In this document: positions 54,501-64,000 of the stretch, piece by piece | Numbering within the stretch: position 1 is the stretch's first letter | Layout of the letters: every line of letters begins with the position of its first letter | Source: Selaginella tamariscina | Taxonomy: Eukaryota; Streptophyta; Lycopodiopsida; Selaginellales; Selaginellaceae | Direction of reading: 5' to 3' | DNA length: 64,000 nucleotides | Assembly: GCA_003024785.1 (NCBI GenBank) | Contig: PUQB01000494.1 | Span: 62,001 to 126,000, forward strand | Notes under the pieces: model-generated | Seen by the model: the letters and a program-made list of their open reading frames with translations, nothing else | Told to the model about the DNA's origin: nothing | The model's database searches: none | Made by a program: the position numbers and the translations under genes

Positions 54501-54736
54501 CAGGACAAGGAACAGGACAGGAACTAGGAATTTAGGAGTCAGGAGTAGGACAAGATCCAGGAGCAAGACAAGAACAAAAAGCAAGGAGCAAGATACAAAC
54601 AAGACAAGAACAAGAATGATCGTAGAATGACTAACTGATTGTACAACAATTAGGTCGGAGCTTTTATGCTCACAAATCTGGTCATGAGTCTAATCTAGTC
54701 ATGAGCTAAAAATAGTGACCCTTATCCTCTAGGCAT

Positions 54737-54848
54737 ATCCTGTAGCATATCCTATAAGAATATCCTGTAGGCATATCCTGTAGGTATATCTTGTAGGCAT
54801 ATCCTGTAGGTATATCCTATAGGCATATTCTATAGGCATATCCTATAA
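54737..54848. repeat. 13-bp tandem array (GG[CT]ATATCCTGTA)
   Basis: About eight degenerate 13-bp units near the U3 start of the left LTR. A short version (three units) occurs in the right LTR at 57430-57470, so the array length differs between the two LTRs of one element. Confidence 0.9.
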
Positions 54849-54909
54849 CCCGTATCCTGCATCATGCATCCTGCATTTGGAATCCTGCATCCTGTATCGG
54901 GTTGTGACA

Positions 54910-54925
54910 GCACCTCCTCCCTAAA
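54910..54925 (-). promoter_or_regulatory. Polypurine tract of gypsy-2
   Basis: The minus strand reads TTTAGGGAGGAGGTGC immediately before the left (3') LTR. Confidence 0.7.
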
Positions 54926-55612
54926 GACAAGTTTCACGAGTCTTGGGACTTGGTTTAGCAGGATAATGCTGATGGAAGGCAGCAACCTTGGAAGAAGCAT
55001 GGAGTAAGTTGAATGCAGGTTCCCAAGTGCGATTAATAAGCAAATAACCTTTCCAATCCACCAAGTATTGGAGTTGGCGGCAATGAAGACAAGAATCAAG
55101 GATGGCTGCAACTTCGTACACAGGTTCATTGTCAATGACCACATGAGGGGAGGAGAAGAAGCACGACCAGGGAGAGAAGAAGGATGATATGGCTCCAACA
55201 AGGAGATGTGAAACATGTGAAACATAGGATGAAGTTTCACCGTAGATGGTACCTCAAGTCAGAAAGTTACATGATTGATCTCAGTCGCAATCCTGTAAGG
55301 GCCCAATCGTTGAAAATCCAACTTAGAAGAAAGCCTGTTGGTGTGAATATGTCGACGAAGAAGCCAAACAAGGTCACCAACCTTGTATGCAAGTGCTGGT
55401 TGACGGTGAGTATCAGCATGACGCTTGTACCGTTCCTGTGCCTGCTGAAAATGAACCTGGAGATCATCCTGTTCCTGACGAAGATGCTGGAAACGATTCT
55501 GTATTACAGGAGCGGAAGAAGGAGAAGCAAGAGGAGTAACCTGTAGTGCTGATGAATTGATAGGAGTCTTGTTGAGGAGGAATCTTCGGAAACCACGAAC
55601 TGAGGAGAGCAT
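54921..55612 (-). pseudogene. gypsy-2 integrase C-terminus and chromodomain
   Basis: From 55612 down to 55259: QAQERYKRHADTHRQPALAY then KVGDLVWLLRRHI and KLDFQRLGPYRI, the GPY/F-type C-terminal region of gypsy integrases. From about 55142 down to 54921: EVAAILDSC, YLVDWKGYLLINRTWEP, a chromodomain with its aromatic residues (Y, W, W). Chromodomains of this group steer integration towards marked chromatin. A frame change separates the two parts. The HHCC zone and DDE core are absent upstream. Confidence 0.85.
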
Positions 55613-55850
55613 GAGAATGTGCTGAGAAACTGACAGGAGTGGATCCTGTTAAGGAGGAACCTTCGGAAATCGCGAATTGAGGAGAGCCTGAGAATATGCT
55701 GAAGAACTGACAGGAGGTGGATCCTGTCGATGAGGAGTCTTCAACACTGATACAGGATTGGAAGAACCCTGTACAGATATCCGCAAACTTACAGGAGTGG
55801 AGAGAACCTGCGGATGTGCTGAGGAACTGACATGAGGTGTTTCCTATCGA
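55574..55850. repeat. Degenerate ~78-bp repeats replacing RT/RNase H
   Basis: Three or more related units share GAGGA-C-TTCGGAAA, GCTGA-GAACTGACAGGAG and TGGATCCTGT. They occupy the place where about 3 kb of RT, RNase H and integrase should be. Confidence 0.75.
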
Positions 55851-56621
55851 GGAGGAATTTTCAAATCTGATACAGGAACATGCATGGTCAATCTTGAAGC
55901 TTGTATTGCCTCAAACACTAAGGACGTATCCTGCACGCAGGAAGGTACAAGATTGATCCTGGTTGCCGGAGAGGAAAACATGAGCGTCCTAGACCTCCAG
56001 TCAATATGAGGATTTGCAACCACGAACCATGGCATGCCCAAAATGATGGGAGTCGACTGAGTCTTGATCAAGTTGAAAAAATCAACAGTTAAATGTGCCA
56101 TGACTACAAGAGAGAGGTGTGGTAGTATGAGTAACTACACTTGAAGTAATTAAACGACCGTCGGCCACCTCTACAGGAACTGCACGCTTCAACTTCACCA
56201 CCGGAATGCCATGCTGAGTTGTAAAAGTGTCATCCATAAAGCATGCATTTGCACCAGTGTCTAACAGGGCAAACTCCTTGAGTTCTCGATCGTTGAGGCG
56301 AATGTGTACAGGAAACTTGAAAGATAGAATGGTATGAGCAACACCAATGGAGCTTGCACCGTCGTCCAACTTTGCAGCTCCTAGATGAAGTGGACATTGA
56401 ACTTTAGCTTCAACTTCACGCATCTTGAACTTCCTAGCTTTAGCAGGACATTCTGCCACCTTGTGTCCTATTTCACCACAATACAAGCATAAGTTCTCAC
56501 TGCAATAGTGTTGCTTTTCCGCAGCTGAAAGTGGACCACGCTTGTATTTCTCAACCTCCATAGGGACTACTCCAGAAGGTGTCACAGGAACATGTGCTAT
56601 AGCTGCAGGATTGACTTGCAA
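55844..56621 (-). pseudogene. gypsy-2 zinc knuckle and retropepsin
   Basis: From 56621: a linker, then CLYCGEIGHKVAECP (CCHC knuckle), then FALLDTGANACFMDD with the DTGA catalytic motif of a retropepsin, then after a frame change near 56090 FLNLIKTQ-like and PIILGMPWF and NPHIDWRSRTLMF, the standard protease end that leads into reverse transcriptase in intact gypsy elements. Here the frame stops soon after. Confidence 0.85.
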
Positions 56622-57343
56622 GAACTATTGACGAGATTTTTCCTGACGACGCTCGAATAAACAGTTGTCACAGCGAACGGCCTGTTGCATGATCTTCGCT
56701 AAGGTTTGGGCATCCAATAACGTAAGGAGAAGGTCCTTCACGTCATCCCTCAACCCAAAACGGAAATGTTCGATCAATGCAGTCTCGTTCTATGGAACGT
56801 TCGTGCAAAGTTGCTAAAATTCGAATGCATAGATAGAAGCTGGTCTAGATCCTTGTGTGAGCTTGTGTAACTTCGTGCATGCGGAATGGTACTTATCAGG
56901 ATCTCCAAAGTAGGCTTCAAAGGCAGCCACGAATCCTTCAAAGTCTTCCATTAAAGGGTCGTCACACTATAGTAAAGGGGCAACCCAAGCCCGTGGAGAT
57001 CCAATTAGTAGGGATGCCAAAAGGCCAATCTTTTGTGCATCAATCGAGTAGCGGCGTGGTTACATACAGATCAAAAGCCTGATCTGATTTAAGAAACCTT
57101 AGAAATCAGCTCGATTGCCATTGAACTTCTCTGGCATGCTGATCTTTGGCTCTGAAGAAGAGTTTGATGAAGAGGAAACCACGGATGCTTGAGAAAGAGC
57201 TTGCGCAGCAGCCTTGGAGGATGCATCTGTAGCTGCATGCACTGCATTAGTGGAACCTTGTAGATCTGTGACCACTTGGCACAAAGTGGCCAGCTGATGA
57301 AGCAACATTTAATGCTCACGTTGAAAGTGCTCAAAATCGGCAT
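56622..57343 (-). pseudogene. gypsy-2 gag capsid region
   Basis: Minus-strand frames starting at 57308 (LATLCQVVTDLQ) lead to MPEKFNGNRADF. They then continue through a retrotransposon-gag stretch including an AAFEAYFGDPDKY-type segment (about 56950-56880), HFRFGLRDDVKDLLL (about 56770-56730) and QQAVRCDNCLFER (about 56690-56650). Several frame slips are present. Confidence 0.7.
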
Positions 57344-57420
57344 GATCTATGAAAGGAAAAACAAAAGAGGAAAACCAAGGAGGAAAACCAAGGAAAAAAA
57401 AAGTAACTAGGAATCAGAGA

Positions 57421-57519
57421 GCTATAAAAGCAGGTATATCCTGTAGGTATATCCTATAGGCATATCCTGTAACCCGTATCCTACATCCTGTATCCTGCAT
57501 TCTGTATCGAGTTGTGACA
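57421..57519 (-). repeat. Truncated 5' LTR of gypsy-2
   Basis: It aligns with the first ~100 bp (minus sense) of the left LTR, including the 13-bp units and a TATAAAAGC box at about 57423-57431. The R/U5 part and the minisatellite are missing. Confidence 0.75.
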
Positions 57520-57524
57520 GTTTG

Positions 57525-58449
57525 CATCATTTCCTTATATAGGCAAGGCAGGGGCCGATTATGGCAACCAAGGTACCTCTTTGCCCCTCCATTAACCTCT
57601 CTAGGCCAGCCCGACATATCCTCATAGTCAGTTGGTACTCATTGATTCTAATTGTTCAAACGAGTTAATCCTTGGTCTCCATGTTGCAAACTCTACTTGT
57701 TATGATGAACTCCATTCGTGTGTAATTACAATCCCTTTATGGTTGCCACAAATGATTGTTGAGGACTCCACAGGCCAAATGTGGGGTGATTATAAAGCCT
57801 CAGTGGTTGCTAGGACGATGTTGGTAGCATCCAATTTTGAGGGTCTGCATTGATGAGCCAGACTTATCACAAGAGCACTGGAAGGTGCTAAAATGGCCTC
57901 TACCTAGACACTGTGAGGGTTCATGTACAAATGAGTAGGAGTTCCCCTATTCATTGTGATGCTGCCTCCTTATTCATAGATTGTTGGATTAGGAGCGGGG
58001 CAAGAGGAGAGTAGATGAGGTAGTGGACAAAAGGAATATAAAGATAAATATATATATATTGCTTGTTTGAATACAATGTGGCTTCAAAGAAGGTTGAGTA
58101 AGATACAAAGAAGAAGACGGGCTAGAAGGACCCTAACCCATTACAAACCTTCCTACTTATATAATGGGCCAGTCAGTGCTAGACCGTAGGTCCAAGTGGC
58201 AATCTTCTATTAATTTGCCGCCATGTGACAAAGTCTTGCATGTATTATTTATGTGCCTCCCACACGCGTGATGTCCCATGTACCTTGGTAATTGATCTTG
58301 ACGATTGGATCTATGCCTATGTTAAGCACCATTTGACAGTTATCATTATTGGTCAATACCTGCTACTCCTTTCCTCTTTGGCCGTTTTGTCCCGTTGCTT
58401 GTTCATGCCAACTGGCGGTTTAATGGTGGTCAAACCACCGTCAACCATA
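57525..58449. other. Stretch between gypsy-2 and the P450 relic, probably gypsy-1 5' end
   Basis: No coding frame with motifs. It contains CCTATATAAGG on the minus strand (57533-57543) and a 15-bp palindrome-like GGTGGTCAAACCACC (58425-58439) near the abrupt junction with the P450 fragment, consistent with an LTR start. I could not find a matching LTR on the left. Confidence 0.35.
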
Positions 58450-58655
58450 CTCATGTCCAGCAAGAACCATGCTATGTAAGAGAAGGTTACTAAGATATAA
58501 TATCACTATTGTATAGTTGACTTACTATAATAAAATCAACCATGGAGATGTCCGAGACTTCATCTTCTCTCAATGATATAAAAGCATCTATAAAATCCCG
58601 AGGCACCAAATCTCCAGTTGCTGCTCGATATATGTGTTCTTGGATTTCTTAGTCA
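58450..58655 (-). pseudogene. P450 fragment, paralogue of the 38992-45102 locus
   Basis: The minus strand shows the end of exon 1 (GDLVPRDFIDAFISL... to a GTAAGT donor at 58525), a 54-bp intron, and the first residues of exon 2 (MVLAGHE). The same exon junction, intron size and motif occur at 44219-44340. The fragment stops abruptly in the I-helix at 58450, where retroelement-like sequence begins. The upstream part of exon 1 is also missing. Confidence 0.75.
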
Positions 58656-59451
58656 ATAAGTGCTTTTAAGTGAATAATAATATTAGAATATATTTATTTT
58701 TTAAATGATGGTGGTTGAAAGTCTCAAACTGGATTAAACCCTTTATATAGAGTACTTTAAATGTTAGTATATTATTCCCTTATAATGCTTTGGCATATTT
58801 ATTGGACCAGAAATTCCTTACTAAAGAAACAGTTTCTAGTCATAGACAAGACCCACATCTTTCTAATTAGCTAAACTATTCCATCCAAATCACAATCATC
58901 TCTAGCACACACACAAACAACCATTGAATACTTTTATTAATTGCAACAGTCGATATAAGGGTGAGAAAATAGAGATAGTATCTCTACATAAAAGAGAGAT
59001 ACTTCTACTAAAATTAAATATAATTAATAATTTGCTTCCTTAAGAGTTAACACCACCAATGGAAGAATTTGCGTTCTAGCTTCTTCTTCTTCCTTTTGTT
59101 CTTCTTATCCTTTATTCTCCTCTTCATCAATCCACATGGAATCCTCAGAAATACGAAAAAGAATCGATGGTCCATGAGGTAGACCTGTTTGGGAGTAGAG
59201 TTCTTAATCCATGGTATCCACGAGCTTAAAGAGGATGAGGAAGATTGTTGAGCAGCTTTTGGGCCTTGATTGTGTGCTTATCATCGAACTGGATGGGTCT
59301 TGAGAGTGGTGTGTAGAATCCTCCGGTTCTAGCTGGAACTTTGCTAAATGTGACTACTAGAATTGTTGGAACAACAAGTATGGCCATATGCAAATCTTGA
59401 TTTTTATGTGTGAGAGATGCGTTTAAAGCACCAATACATATACACATACAA

Positions 59452-59482
<31 letters not shown>

Positions 59483-59500
59483 ATTATATATATATATATA
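58656..59500. other. Intergenic stretch with an unidentified coding-like remnant
   Basis: Minus-strand frames at 59447-59226 (ILVVPTILVVTFSK, TGGFYTPLSRPIQFDD) and, one frame over, about 59220-59100 (KLVDTMD, LYSQTGLPHGPSILFR, EDSMWIDEEE) look like pieces of one protein broken by a frame slip and a stop. I do not recognise the family. (AAAT)n, TA and GA arrays lie at 59451-59513. Confidence 0.35.
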
Positions 59501-59513
59501 GAGAGAGAGAGAG

Positions 59514-60127
59514 GAGCACATATAGTAGATAGATAGATAGATATAGAGAGAAAGCATGTATAGAGAATATTATACAGAAGATTAAAAATATACGATAAAA
59601 TCCATCAGTCGTCAGAATAAAATTATAAAAATCGGCCATAACCAATACTACACGGACCAGAAGCATATAAACATATCAAAAGCATATAATAATTAATTGT
59701 TTCAAACTCAAGTATAACCTTACACATACACAAAGACACACATATCCAATTCAAACAGTTTAAAAGCGTAAACATGAACTCAGTATACTCAACAAACACG
59801 CACGCACGCACACACAACAACCATGTACGTCACATACAAATATGCACATTTCCCACAAAATACTTGCATGGAGAGGAAGCCCTTGTCCGTTCAAGTAAAG
59901 ACAGCCACTGTCGCCGACCTTTTAAGCACCAACGGATCCACATGCTAACTGGATTTCAGTCTGGGCAATCGAGGCAGATGTCTAACATGGACACGTGTTG
60001 GTTCACCCACCCCGACAGCTTTGATTCGTCCGTCCGATTTGAGACAATCAGGATCCAAGCGCACCGTGCTAACGGACACAAACGGAAAGCCCTAAAATGT
60101 ATATGTGGCGAGGTATGTCATGTAACA
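59514..60127 (-). repeat. 3' LTR of copia-2 (right edge at 60127; left edge undetermined)
   Basis: The copia-2 frame runs to a purine tract (TTTGGGGGGAG on the minus strand, 60128-60138) followed by TGTTACATGACA, the LTR start. The other LTR is beyond the window, so the left boundary, somewhere between about 59514 and 59830, cannot be fixed. Confidence 0.55.
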
Positions 60128-63100
60128 CTCCCCCCAAACCGAAGCCACTTACCAACCCAAATCTGTGGCGCAAGAGTTGAAACTGGTGTGGCCCCAATGG
60201 CTTGGTGAGAAGGTCAGCTGGCATGTCCTTTGTCCCAAGATGTTGGACGGCCAGTGTGCCACCATCAACTAGCTCACGCACGTAGTGGAATTGGACTTCA
60301 ATGTGCTTCGAGCGAGCATGGTGGACGGGGTTCTTGGACATGGCAATGCTGCTCAAGTTGTCGCACCAAGAAGGAGTGGGGCCAGCTTGTGGACATCCCA
60401 GCTCAGCAAGTAGCCCCCGAGCCCAAACCACTTCCCTGCTACCAGTAGTGAGTGCAATGTACTCAGCTTCTACACTAGAAAGTGCCACCACAGATTGTCG
60501 CTTTAGAAGCCCATGCAATGGCACCTCCTGAGAAGGAAAGGCAAATGCCAGAAGTTGAGCGATGACCTTTGTTGTTGCAAAGCTAGCATCTGTGTAGCAT
60601 GTCAACGATGCATCACCTCCCGAATAAGCAATGCCACAATCCATAGTGCCCCGAAGGTATCTGACGATACGCTTGGCAGCTTGCCAATGCATGGTGGTTG
60701 GTGACGTGTTATACTGACTTAAGGCAATAGTCGCATATGCGATGTCGGGGCGAGTCATTAGGGACAAATATGTGAGACAACCGATGAGATGCCGATAAGG
60801 AGTCCCAGCAGGTAGAGGCTCACCGGGTTGCTCAATTGTGAGGTCAATGGCACCGACAACCATTGGGGTCTTGACAGGGTGGCAATCACGCATACCAAAC
60901 CGATCCAGCAAGACTTCGACCTTACGTTGTTGGCTAAGCATGTAGCTACCAGACTTGGGATCATGTGTGACCTCAAAGCCAAGAAAGTAAGAAACTTGGC
61001 CAAGGTCCTTCATCTGGAATTGCTGGCTAAGAGAAACTTTTAGAGCAGCAATGGCATCAGTGTCATCACCCATGATGAGCAAATCATCAACATAGAGGGC
61101 CACGATGAGCATGCTCTTGGCATGGCCTTTCACATACACATTGGGATCAGCATGGCAGCGAGAAAAGCCTTGAGCACGTAAGGTAGCATCAAATTTTTGG
61201 TACCAAACACGGGAGCTTTGTTTTAAGCCATACAAAGCTTTCCGCAATTGCCATATAGTGCCACTAGAGGCAACATCATCCTCAAACCCAAGAGGTATAT
61301 GCATGTAGATATCCTCTTGCAAATCCCCATTCAAGAAGGCTGTCTTGACATCCATATGGTGGACTGCCATTTGCGAGCAGCCGCAAGTGCAAAAAGGGTA
61401 CGGAGGCTGGCCATTTTTACAACTGGTGAGAATGTTTCATCATAGTCAAGGCCATGGACTTGGCGAAATCCGCGAACAACTAACCGTGCCTTATAACGTA
61501 CCATTGACCATCTTTTCCATACTTTTTGGAAAAGATCCATTTTGGATCCAAAAAACGTCGTCCCGGTGGTGTTGAATCCACTTGAACATAGGTGCGTTAA
61601 CTCGAATGGAAGCAGCTTCTTCCGCAATGGCTTTCCATCCAATATGGAGCCTCAGGCCCTGAGACGGCCTCATCATAGGTCATGGGGATGCCAGCATCAA
61701 CAAGACCACAAAAATTCTGAGCTCTGCAGCATCTACTTCAATATTTTCTTGGACTTTCAATAAGGTCGACGTTCCCGGGGTTGATCAAGAATTGGCATCG
61801 GATCAGGCATGCCACGACGTCGACGAGGTGGTGGAGGTGTCGAAGGCCTATCCTCAATTTGAGCATCAACTGGTTCAGGCATGTCTAGAAGTGGAGGATT
61901 CCCCAGTGGAATCTCTAGTGGTAACTCATGAATAGGATCTAAAGGCGGAGGCAAGAGTGGACCATCTCCCATAAGTGGTATCAAAGGAACAAGTTGAGTC
62001 TCATCAATGAAGAAGGATCTTGAAGAGCCTCTGTGCGCATGGAAAGTCATCTTCGTTGAACATGACATCTGTGCTAACAAGAGCCTTATGAGATGCAAGA
62101 TCCCACAACTTGTAAGCTTTTCTCCCGATGGTGTCATTTTGTGCATATCCTATGAAGATGAATTTTTTACTTTTGGGATCCAGTTTTTTTTCGAAGTTGA
62201 TCAGGGGTATGTGCGTATGCCGCACAACCGAAGACTCGAAAAGTGAGACACATCAGGAGTAGACCCTGTCCAAAATGCCTCAGGGGTTTTTCCATCCAAG
62301 CAGCCGTAGCAAGGCGATTTTGGGCATGCATTGCTGTGGCTATGGCCTCTTGCCAAAACGTCTTGTCAAGATGTCCATCAGCTAACAAAGCACGAGCAGC
62401 ATTGACAAGAGTGCGATTCTTCTTTTCTGCAACACCATTTTGCTGGGGGGTGTAGCGAGCCGTGGCTTGCAGTCGTATGCCTACATCACGACAGATGCCC
62501 CGAAGCTCATTGTTGAGGTATTCACCACCACCGTCAACTCGAAGAGCTTTTATCTTTCGGCCAAGGAGATTTTCAACATAGGCCTTATATGTTTGAAACG
62601 CAACAACTGCATCGCTCTTGCGCATCAAGAAGTGAATGCATGTTCAACGGCTATAGTCATCAATGAATGTGATGAAATACTTCGCACCATCATGGCTTGG
62701 CACGTCCATTGAGACCAACAAAGATCAGAATGGACCAAGTCCAAAAGTCCAATCGCTCGATGCTTACTCGGCGAGAAATTTCGGCGGTGATGCTTGCCTA
62801 AAACACAAGCTTCACAAAACGTAGATGGGATACGTCGGAAATCCAATCCAGTAACTATGCCTTGTGATTTCATTCGTTGAAAGAGATTGGTAATTCACAT
62901 GACCGAGTCTCTTGTGCCAGAGCTCTACACGAGAATCTGCCTCCACAGTTTGAAAGGCCTGAACTGAGTCGGCAGCAATAATTCGTACAAGTCCCCAATG
63001 CGTTTTCCCACGAAGCAACTGTGTACCAAGCATGTGAAAGTCGCTAGAGTCAACCAAGGAGACTCCCTTTGCATCAAAGACTACCACTGCACTTTGATCG

Positions 63101-64000
63101 CATATCTTGGCGATGGACATTAAATTACGTCGCAAGGTGGAGACGTGCATGGCACCATCAAATGTCATGGTCCCCCATGATCAAGTGAGAGCCGAAATTG
63201 CCCGATGCTTCCACAGGGATGGTGGTATTATCACCTAAATGAACAGCATGCTTTTCAATGTTCGGTTGGTAACACTCAAAAAAGACTTTTCTTCTTGCCC
63301 ATAAGATTAGTACAACAGAGTCTAGAAGCCACCTACTCGGTGCTACAACTGCCTCTGCGTTGTAGAGTTCCTCGTCAACTCTCATTTGTTGTAGCAGTCC
63401 CATTGCTCTCGAGTAGATTAGCTTTCGCCGTCATAACAATTGGTTTGTTTGACAGGCTTTGGAGCAGTGCAATCTTGAGCCCAATGGCCCATCTCCAAGC
63501 AACGAGCACACTGATTCTTAGCAAGTCTGGCCTTGGCACGCCCAAATGCCCTAGAATTTTGCCCTTTCTGGGCATTTGCTGCTACCCTGAATTTTGCCCT
63601 TTCTGGGCATTTTGCTACTGCCCCAGAATTTTGCCCTTTCTGGGCATTTGCTGCTGCATACGTTTTTGCCACTTTGGCATCACCAAGAGCCTGTGAAAGC
63701 ATACATAGCATGTGGCATTTCCGCCCTCTCACTTCGCATGGCTTCAATATTGCGAAGACTCCTCACGGCATCTGCCCAAGTCATCCCTGGTTGGAGAAGC
63801 AAGCTCTCAACTGCATTCTTCCAACTAGCCGACAAGGACTTGTAAAGTCGCAGCCCTCTGCTGTTCATCCGTGAGACAATGCTTCGCCCCAGCAGCCACA
63901 AGCTGTGTGAAAAATCCCTGAAGCTTGGCAATGTGAGTCTGGATACTACCATTTTCCTCTAGCCTCAAGGAATCTAGCTGTGAATGGATGTTGAAGACAT
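60069..64000 (-). mobile_element. Ty1/copia retrotransposon copia-2, gag-pol, runs off the right edge
   Basis: Minus-strand order: gag (from the edge to about 63420) with QPGMTWADAVRSL and a CCHC knuckle CARCLEMGHWAQDC (63500-63455); a degenerate protease zone (RWLLDSV, 63340); the GAG-pre-integrase zone (VELWHKRLGHVNYQSL, 62920-62870); the integrase core (LRVDGGGEYLNN, YTPQQNGVAEKKNR, 62550-62420); a linker; reverse transcriptase (VRYKARLVVRGF, MDVKTAFLNGDLQ, YVDDLLIMGDD); and RNase H (SSVEAEYIAL, DNLSSIAMSKNP). The frame ends at 60069, past the LTR start. At least four frame breaks occur (near 63410, 63160, 62630 and 61370). It is distinct in sequence from copia-1. Confidence 0.92.
63546..63655. 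repeat. Triplicated ~37-40-bp unit in copia-2 gag
   Basis: Three copies of AATTTTGCCCTTTCTGGGCA plus a variable GCTAC/GCTGC spacer. On the minus strand the unit encodes AQKGQNS-type repeats just upstream of the zinc knuckle; copy lengths differ, so the middle copy shifts frame. Confidence 0.85.

Larger units (their letters stand above)
53939..54909 (-). repeat. 3' LTR of gypsy-2
   Basis: 971 bp, TGTCAAGCC...GTTGTGACA on the plus strand. It contains a 37-bp minisatellite (54110-54500) and a 13-bp-unit array (54737-54848). A TATA-like CATAAAAGC occurs on the minus strand near 54668. Confidence 0.8.
53939..57519 (-). mobile_element. Ty3/gypsy chromovirus deletion derivative gypsy-2, TSD GTTTG
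   Basis: GTTTG flanks both ends (53934-53938 and 57520-57524). The left LTR is 53939-54909. The right LTR is recognisable only for its first ~100 bp (57421-57519, both reading GTTGTGACA at the plus-strand end). Gag, a zinc knuckle, protease, the extreme C-terminus of integrase and a chromodomain are present in minus-strand order. Reverse transcriptase, RNase H and the integrase core are absent and replaced by about 280 bp of short repeats. It sits in the 5' part of gypsy-1. Confidence 0.85.
45400..57640 (-). mobile_element. Old Ty3/gypsy element gypsy-1, shredded by nested insertions
   Basis: Read on the minus strand with insertions skipped, the order is gag-like frames (53924 down to about 51400), a protease-like segment with NVIIDGGSCVNIM (near 51160), a linker (IGTDEDLWLVN) that continues across the 46747-50477 insertion into RRHKEVFAWTYRDL, reverse transcriptase (PKWLSPIIIVLKKDGR, SFMDSFSMYNKVTI, AYAFKVMPFGLYNAL; 46556-46200) and the start of RNase H (TPFEWTVNHQAAFKNIK; 46030-45950). 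Integrase is missing and the left end is lost near 45.4 kb. Frames are heavily mutated (the catalytic DD box is not readable). Right of gypsy-2 its sequence resumes at 57525 with a TATATAAGG box on the minus strand, possibly its LTR promoter. The outer boundaries are not defined. Confidence 0.7.

Noticed and set aside
54045-54602. Long leucine/serine/cysteine-rich minus-strand frames in three phases
   Set aside because: They are translations of the 37-bp minisatellite inside the gypsy-2 LTR; all three frames are open because the unit lacks stops.
59825-60127. Precise 303-bp LTR for copia-2
   Set aside because: TGTAC at 59825 could be its left edge, but without the 5' LTR or a visible target duplication the boundary is not supported.

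Overview
The window reads as a nuclear segment of a land plant. It has GT-AG introns (many short, others swollen by TG/TA microsatellites), plant gene families (PLATZ, a TPD1-like secreted protein, an A1-type aspartic protease with a membrane tail, a plastid-type methyltransferase, clan-A-like P450s) and plant-style Ty1/copia and Ty3/gypsy elements. It is AT-rich and gene-poor. I cannot name the species; the large, repeat-filled architecture would suit a big-genome vascular plant.

Layout. 404-807: last exon of a TPD1-like gene. 3633-11594: a non-autonomous LTR retrotransposon (minus strand, no coding capacity) whose left LTR carries two later LTR insertions, each with its own target-site duplication (TSD). 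15962-17119: complete five-exon PLATZ zinc-binding protein gene. 19956-24522: thirteen-exon aspartic protease gene, recognisable throughout but with several single-base frame slips at homopolymers, and a possible second terminal exon at 24960-25006. 26583-28750: intact eight-exon plastid-type methyltransferase gene. 28751-38990: AT-rich desert holding a degenerate pogo/Tigger-like transposase (about 32160-33760).

38992-45102: P450 locus (minus strand) interrupted by a young 4.55-kb copia element (39485-44037) with 174/175-bp LTRs. From about 45.4 to at least 57.6 kb lies an old gypsy element (gypsy-1, minus). It is broken by a 1.66-kb LTR of the same family as the left-hand element (46747-50477), which is itself broken by a 2.07-kb relative (47649-49717). 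It is also broken by a chromodomain gypsy deletion derivative (gypsy-2, 53939-57519) that lacks reverse transcriptase. 58450-58655: fragment of a second P450. 60069-64000: a second copia element (minus), running off the right edge.

The host genes show no sign of acting in one pathway. The strongest story is stratigraphic: TSDs and LTR ends let the insertion order be read directly (gypsy-1, then its LTR insertion, then that LTR's own insertion; gypsy-2 into gypsy-1; copia-1 into a P450 exon). I found no CRISPR array, no tRNA or rRNA gene, and no clear new enzymatic system.
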